Assembly: GCA_016192885.1 (NCBI GenBank)
Contig: JACPTH010000432.1
Location: 1 to 6,059, forward strand
Origin: a bacterium
Lineage (GTDB): Bacteria; Muiribacteriota; Ozemobacteria; Ozemobacterales; Ozemobacteraceae
Direction: 5' to 3'
DNA: 6,059 nt
This document shows, piece by piece, positions 5,771 to 6,059 of the stretch (position 1 is its first letter; each line of letters opens with the position of its first letter). The notes beneath the pieces are model-generated. The model saw nothing but the letters and a program-made list of their open reading frames with translations. It was not told the origin of the DNA and made no database searches. The position numbers and the translations under genes were made by a program.

Positions 5771-6059
5771 ATGTTTGGAATTGGCTATTTCAAAGGGGAG
5801 CCTCAAGAATTTTTGATGGTCTATAGCGGAGGGATTTTGAAAAAATCCGGAATCGGAATTACTTTTTTTTATTGGACCCTAAATACCAGTATTGTTTCGA
5901 TTCCCATTGGCACGGTTGACGTTCCCTTCGCGCTTAATGAGACAACGGGGAATTTTCAATCGGTTACCATTCAAGGACAATTTACTTACCGGATAACAGA
6001 CCCCAAAACCATCGCGTCTATTTTGAATTTTTCTATAGATCCATTTTCTCGTGCGTATA
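5771..6059 (+). CDS. SPFH/band 7 domain protein (3' end cut by window edge)
   Basis: I translated 96 residues from ATG 5771-5773 without a stop. GAGGTGG at 5759-5765 lies 5 bases upstream. The sequence begins MFGIGYFKGEPQEFLMVYSG and continues GIGITFFYWTLNTSIVSIPIG, then VDVPFALNE, FQSVTIQGQFTYRITDPK and ILNFSID. The order Y-x-G-G, (G)-x-FF, V-x-IP-G-x-x-DVPF, Q-x-V-x-x-QG-x-x-TYRI-DP is typical of the start of an SPFH (stomatin/prohibitin/flotillin/HflK-C) domain. The SPFH domain starts almost at residue 1, so there is no separate N-terminal membrane helix of the stomatin kind, as in the cytosolic or peripherally bound SPFH subfamilies. These proteins form ring or cage oligomers at membranes. 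The rest of the domain and any C-terminal coiled coil are outside the window. Confidence 0.85.
   Translation, partial: MFGIGYFKGEPQEFLMVYSGGILKKSGIGITFFYWTLNTSIVSIPIGTVDVPFALNETTGNFQSVTIQGQFTYRITDPKTIASILNFSIDPFSRAY

Noticed and set aside
1..6059. CRISPR array, tRNA/rRNA gene, insertion sequence, phage or toxin-antitoxin module
   Set aside because: I found no regularly spaced repeats, cloverleaf RNA, transposase or integrase motifs, or small paired genes.

Overview
The window is 6,059 bases of compact bacterial chromosome with moderate GC content. It holds eight open reading frames in four transcription blocks: three genes or gene pieces end to end on the minus strand (about 1-2872), a secreted-protein pair on the plus strand (3138-4850), a single minus-strand secreted gene (4946-5638), and the start of a plus-strand gene running off the right edge (5771-6059). 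Shine-Dalgarno sites, sigma70-like promoters and Sec-type signal peptides all indicate a bacterium, and the three exported proteins would suit a Gram-negative envelope. I cannot place the organism reliably. A CofG-type radical SAM protein, a DUF6812-like/TPR protein and a transglutaminase-elicitor-type protein together would fit one of the 'deltaproteobacteria-like' or related environmental lineages, but that is inference.

Minus-strand block, read 2872 to 1: a CofG-like radical SAM protein (the family of FO synthase subunit 1, coenzyme F420 pathway) is interrupted by one in-frame TAG codon at 2405-2407. The same frame then continues through the second half of the CofG-like domain and, without a stop, into a hotdog-fold PaaI-type thioesterase domain. 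Next come a small N-terminal-domain/TPR protein and a beta-CASP metallo-beta-lactamase (probable RNA-processing nuclease) truncated by the window edge. Gaps between genes are 16-28 bases, so they are probably co-transcribed.

Plus-strand block 3138-4850: a good sigma70-type promoter (TTGAAA-N17-TATCAT) precedes a secreted protein of unknown function, followed 30 bases later by a secreted papain-like/transglutaminase-elicitor-family protein with a GHCNGWA active-site motif. A strong hairpin terminator follows.

Right end: a secreted 2H phosphoesterase-like protein (two HxT motifs) on the minus strand is divergent from an SPFH/band 7 protein. Their promoters may share one palindromic TTGCAA box as the -35 element in both directions.

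The most notable signal is the CofG-like/thioesterase frame. It looks like a single fused 460-residue protein with one internal amber codon, preserved spacing across that codon, and loss of some residues usually conserved in CofG. It may be a recent pseudogene, a readthrough gene, a divergent enzyme, or a sequencing error. No new multi-gene system (CRISPR, phage or mobile element) is evident.
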